A stretch of 64,000 bases of DNA from Hyphomicrobiales bacterium (GTDB lineage Bacteria > Pseudomonadota > Alphaproteobacteria > Rhizobiales > Rhizobiaceae), in the NCBI GenBank assembly GCA_900473915.1, contig UCNG01000023.1, forward strand, positions 1-64,000, in the 5' to 3' direction. The first letter of the stretch is position 1. Every line of letters begins with the position of its first letter. Below are positions 60,910 to 64,000 of the stretch, in pieces. The translations under genes were made by a program, and so were the position numbers. The notes under the pieces were generated by a model. It was not told where the DNA came from. It saw nothing but the letters and a program-made list of their open reading frames with translations, and made no database searches.

Positions 60910-61851
60910 ATGCTTAACCGTAGAAACTTTCTGGCGGCTGCTGCGCTTACCGCAACGCTGACCATGCCAATGATGGCTTCCACCGCTCAGGCTGCTGACT
61001 GGAGCAAGGACTACCCGGAAATCGTTCTGGGCGTGATCCCGGCGGAAAACGCCTCGACCACTTCCGACCGCTATGCGCCTCTGGCTGCCTATCTCGGTAA
61101 GGAACTCGGCACCAAGGTTACGCTGCGCGTTGCCAACGACTATGCAGCCGTCATCGAAGGCCAGCGCGCCGGTAACATCCAGATCGCATTCTATGGCCCG
61201 GCGTCCTATGCCCGCGCGGTCATGACCGGCGTCGAGACCACGCCGCTCGTCAACCAGCGTCACGATACCGGCGTCAATGGCTATTATTCGGTCGTTTACG
61301 TTCGCGCCGACAGTCCCTACCAGAAAATGGACGACCTGAAGGGCAAGACCATCGCTCTGGTCGATCCGAACTCGACCTCGGGCAACAATGCGCCGCGCTT
61401 CTTCCTCAATCGCGAAGGCTATAGCGTCGATACGTTCTTCGGTAAGAACTTCTTCGCCGGCAGCCATGAAAACGCAGTTCTCGCTCTGGCACAGGGCACC
61501 GCCGATGCGGCTGCCAACTCCTGGAACTCGGAAGACGATTCCAACCTGACCCGCATGGTCAGCCGCGGCGTTCTGAAGGATGCCAACGGCAAGGCGATGA
61601 CGAAGGACGATTTCCGCGTCATCTTCAAATCGGACTTCCTTCCTGAAGGCCCGTTCGCCGTTCTCAGCACCCTGCCGGACCAGCTGAAGGCCGACATCAA
61701 GCAGGCCTTCCTCGACATGCCGAAGAAGGACAAGGCTGGTTTTGACGCTCTTTCCGACGGCAAGGATCAGGAATTCGTAGCCACCGAAGCCAAGGATTAT
61801 GAGCCGATCATCGAAATGCTCAAGTTCAACGACAAGGCTCGCAAGTCCTGA
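60910..61851 (+). CDS. phnD: Periplasmic phosphonate-binding protein
   Basis: 313 residues with a signal peptide (about 1-28, M-A-S-T-A-Q-A-A). The PhnD fold shows in L-G-V-I-P-A-E-N-A-S-T-T-S-D-R-Y-A-P-L and D-P-N-S-T-S-G-N-N-A-P-R-F-F. The N-terminus L-N-R-R-N-F-L-A-A-A resembles a Tat leader (R-R), which is unusual for this family. Delivers phosphonates to the PhnE channel. Confidence 0.95.
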   Translation: MLNRRNFLAAAALTATLTMPMMASTAQAADWSKDYPEIVLGVIPAENASTTSDRYAPLAAYLGKELGTKVTLRVANDYAAVIEGQRAGNIQIAFYGPASYARAVMTGVETTPLVNQRHDTGVNGYYSVVYVRADSPYQKMDDLKGKTIALVDPNSTSGNNAPRFFLNREGYSVDTFFGKNFFAGSHENAVLALAQGTADAAANSWNSEDDSNLTRMVSRGVLKDANGKAMTKDDFRVIFKSDFLPEGPFAVLSTLPDQLKADIKQAFLDMPKKDKAGFDALSDGKDQEFVATEAKDYEPIIEMLKFNDKARKS

Positions 61852-61865
61852 TCCGTAGAACAATT

Positions 61866-61900
61866 AAAGTGCCCGAAGCCGCAAAAGCTTCGGGCACTTT
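61866..61900 (+). terminator. Strong hairpin between phnD and phnE
   Basis: A 14-bp perfect stem (AAAGTGCCCGAAGC/GCTTCGGGCACTTT) with a 7-nt loop, then TGTT. It probably ends part of the transcripts or shields phnD mRNA, giving more binding protein than permease, as in other ABC operons. Confidence 0.8.
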
Positions 61901-61916
61901 TGTTAGGGAATCTCGC

Positions 61917-62789
61917 ATGACGGTATCCTCACTCGACGGCAGTGGTGCAAAGAGCCTGCTTGCCGATTATCGTAGGGAAGTCGGTAAACGGCGGCTCTAT
62001 GGTATCGCGCTTCTTCTTGCGCTTGTCCTTGTCGCCATTGCTGCCTCCGTCGTTGCCGATGTTCGGCCCGGCACACTGGTCGAAAATCTATTTCGCTTCA
62101 CAAGCTATCTCGGCCGCATTCTGCCGGATCTGACCATTGCCAATTTCTGGGGCGATCTCGCTGCTTGGTACTGGAACCTCGGCGGCTGGCTGAAGATGCT
62201 GTTCGAGACGCTGCTGATTGCCTATCTGGCGACATTGATCGGCGCAGTCGTTGCTTTCGCTGCGGCCTTTGCAGCCTCATCCAACATGGCCCCCAATTCC
62301 ACGGTGCGCTTCATCGTCCGTCGCGGACTGGAATTGTTGCGCACGGTTCCGGAAATCGTCTTCGCGCTGCTTTTCGTCATCGCCTTCGGCCTTGGGCCGA
62401 TGGCTGGTGTTCTGGCGCTGATGCTGCACACGACAGGGGCGCTGGGCAAGCTGTTCTCGGAAGTGGTCGAGAATATCGACATGCGTCCGGTTGAAGGCAT
62501 TCGCGCATCCGGCGGTTCCGGCCTGCAGGTCATCCGCTTTGCCGTGCTGCCGCAAGTGGCTGCCAATTTCGCCTCCTATGGCCTGCTCCGCTTTGAAATC
62601 AATGTGCGCGGTGCCTCTGTCATGGGCTTTGTGGGGGCAGGCGGCATCGGGCAGGAACTGCTCACTTCGATCCGCCAGTTCTATTACAGCGACGTCAGCG
62701 CCATCCTGCTTCTGATCATCGTGACCATTGTTGTCATCGATCTCATTACGCAGCGTGTGCGACATGCACTGCTTGGTCGCATTGGTTGA
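61917..62789 (+). CDS. phnE: Phosphonate ABC transporter permease, first copy
   Basis: 290 residues from ATG 61917; the frame to 61869 runs through the hairpin. About six membrane helices and the EAA loop (A-S-G-G-S-G-L-Q-V-I-R-F-A-V-L-P-Q-V) that contacts PhnC. T-V-P-E-I-V-F-A-L-L-F-V is typical. Paired with the next gene to form the channel. Confidence 0.94.
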   Translation: MTVSSLDGSGAKSLLADYRREVGKRRLYGIALLLALVLVAIAASVVADVRPGTLVENLFRFTSYLGRILPDLTIANFWGDLAAWYWNLGGWLKMLFETLLIAYLATLIGAVVAFAAAFAASSNMAPNSTVRFIVRRGLELLRTVPEIVFALLFVIAFGLGPMAGVLALMLHTTGALGKLFSEVVENIDMRPVEGIRASGGSGLQVIRFAVLPQVAANFASYGLLRFEINVRGASVMGFVGAGGIGQELLTSIRQFYYSDVSAILLLIIVTIVVIDLITQRVRHALLGRIG

Positions 62790-62820
62790 GAAAGATCATG
62801 CTCAAACAGAAGAGAGAATT

Positions 62821-63693
62821 ATGACCGACATTGCACAAACTCTCTCGCGTGAGGCACATGCGCACGAAAAGGAATTGAGGGCGGAATATGCCGATCTGTT
62901 CGGCAATGGCCGCACATGGCGCCATCTGGCGATTTTAACCGTAGCGCTTATCGCTTCAGTCTGGTTCGCCTTCTACTGGCTGGATTTTTCGCTGCTGCGC
63001 ATTCTGAACGGCCTCGGTCGGCTTGGCGATTTCGCCTTGATGATGATGCCTCCATCCTCCGGCGGGCGTTTCAGCCTTTATCTGTGGTCGATGATGGAAA
63101 CGCTGGCGATTGCCTATCTCGGCACATTGCTGGCGGCGATCCTTGCCTTCCCGTTCGGCTTTCTGGCAGCGAAGAACATTATCCCGAATGTGTTCCTGCA
63201 TTTTGGCATCCGCCGCTTCCTCGATACCATTCGCGGCGTCGACACGCTGATCTGGGCCCTGATCTGGGTCTCGGTGGTGGGGCTTGGGCCGTTTGCCGGT
63301 ATTCTCGCCATCGCCTGCTCGGATTTCGGCGCATTCGGCAAGCTGTTTTCAGAAGCCATTGAAGGCGCGGATAAAAAGCCCGTCGAAGGCATTGTCTCGT
63401 CGGGCGGCGGCAAGTTGCACAGTTATCGCTTCGGTGTGCTGCCGCAGGTTCTGCCGTTGATTGGCAGTCAGGTGCTCTATTTCTTCGAGTCGAACACCCG
63501 TTCGGCGACGATCATCGGCATCGTCGGGGCAGGCGGCATTGGCGCGCATCTGGCCGAGCAGATCAAGGTTTTGAATCTTCAGGACGTCTCGTTCCTGATC
63601 GTCATGATCCTGGTTGCCGTTGCCGTGATCGACTGGTTCTCGTCAAAGCTTCGCCATGCCATGATCGGCAAGAAGGCGCAGAAATCCGCCTAG
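62821..63693 (+). CDS. phnE: Phosphonate ABC transporter permease, second copy
   Basis: 290 residues from ATG 62821 with AGAGAG upstream. About six membrane helices and an EAA loop (S-S-G-G-G-K-L-H-S-Y-R-F-G-V-L-P-Q-V). Moderately similar to the first PhnE; a heterodimer is common in rhizobia. A charged N-terminal cytoplasmic stretch of about 45 residues precedes the first helix. Confidence 0.94.
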   Translation: MTDIAQTLSREAHAHEKELRAEYADLFGNGRTWRHLAILTVALIASVWFAFYWLDFSLLRILNGLGRLGDFALMMMPPSSGGRFSLYLWSMMETLAIAYLGTLLAAILAFPFGFLAAKNIIPNVFLHFGIRRFLDTIRGVDTLIWALIWVSVVGLGPFAGILAIACSDFGAFGKLFSEAIEGADKKPVEGIVSSGGGKLHSYRFGVLPQVLPLIGSQVLYFFESNTRSATIIGIVGAGGIGAHLAEQIKVLNLQDVSFLIVMILVAVAVIDWFSSKLRHAMIGKKAQKSA

Positions 63694-64000
63694 CCGGTAA
63701 TGAGCGTCTTGATGCCATCGGCCACGAACTGAACGGCCAGCGCTGCCAGAATGACGCCAAGGAGGCGGGTCAGGATCGAACGGCCGGTTTCGCCAAGGAA
63801 CCGGTCGACGCGCTCCGCCAGCAGCAGCACAAGATAGGTGATGAACAGGCAGACGAAGATGACGCCGAGGAGGGCTGCTTTCGGTCCCACGCCTTCGAAG
63901 GAGTTTGAGGTCAGCACAATAGCCGAAATCGCGCCTGGACCGGCAATCAGCGGAATGGCAAGCGGGAAGGCGGCAATATTGCGGATATGGTCCTTGGTGA
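63690..64000 (-). CDS. MarC-family integral membrane protein, partial
   Basis: The gene runs off the right edge; about 103 C-terminal residues are seen. F-P-L-A-I-P-L-I-A-G-P-G-A-I-S-A-I is the MarC signature, and the end has V-I-L-A-A-L-A-V-Q-F-V-A-D-G-I. Function of the family is not known; the name came from proximity to E. coli marRAB and does not mean multidrug resistance. Its stop overlaps the convergent phnE stop by four bases. Confidence 0.9.
   Translation of the reverse strand, partial: TKDHIRNIAAFPLAIPLIAGPGAISAIVLTSNSFEGVGPKAALLGVIFVCLFITYLVLLLAERVDRFLGETGRSILTRLLGVILAALAVQFVADGIKTLITG

Noticed and set aside
60142-61863. 573-codon minus-strand frame
   Set aside because: Antisense shadow of phnC and phnD, both clearly coding on the plus strand.

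Overview
The window looks like chromosomal DNA of a Brucellaceae alphaproteobacterium, most likely an Ochrobactrum-type Brucella. The gene orders ntrY-ntrX-trkA-hfq-hflX and clpP-clpX-lon-hup, the uvrA/ssb pair and the Rhizobiales-style dispersed hairpin repeats all fit this. Placement is by gene content and recall of family order; no database search was possible.

Layout. Positions 1-3822 are the right end of a prophage: tail-type protein, GH108 endolysin, a nested spanin pair, holin, a methyltransferase and a small coupled operon, ending in a 3' fragment of tRNA-Val(CAC) that marks the attachment site. Positions 3823-8020 are core-like (secreted repeat protein, lipoate-ligase family protein, ABC-F ATPase). 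Positions 8021-20298 are a 12.2-kb integrated island bounded by a 54-bp direct repeat of the tRNA-Arg(CCG) 3' end. It has a tyrosine integrase, an AlpA-like regulator, a VapE-type ATPase, an iteron-like candidate origin, a XRE regulator and a serine resolvase. It encodes no capsid or tail genes, so it resembles a phage satellite. Its cargo is a three-gene operon: DGQHR-domain protein, unknown 447-aa protein and D12-class adenine methylase. A noncoding block at its left end carries an array of 33-nt nested palindromes and a cluster of GANTC sites.

Positions 20299-30200 are mosaic: an integrase remnant, dctA with a divergent LysR gene, an IS21 istB remnant, a GH20 hexosaminidase with an odd N-terminus, an amino-acid binding protein, and GNAT and methyltransferase genes. 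Positions 30217-43178 hold conserved housekeeping genes: ntrY, ntrX (without the GAFTGA loop), trkA, hfq, hflX, clpP, clpX, lon and hup. uvrA (with a good SOS box) and ssb follow. Next come an arsenic operon (arsR-acr3-arsC-arsH) and a full carbon-phosphorus lyase locus (phnF divergent from phnGHIJKL-hexapeptide-phnMN, then phnCDEE). The phn locus has Pho boxes before phnG and phnC, a PhnF-type palindrome, and a hairpin between phnD and phnE. The window ends inside a marC gene.

The most promising material for new biology is the island: its palindrome array, its candidate origin next to the VapE gene, and the uncharacterised DGQHR/447-aa/methylase cassette, which looks like a DNA-modification defence system.
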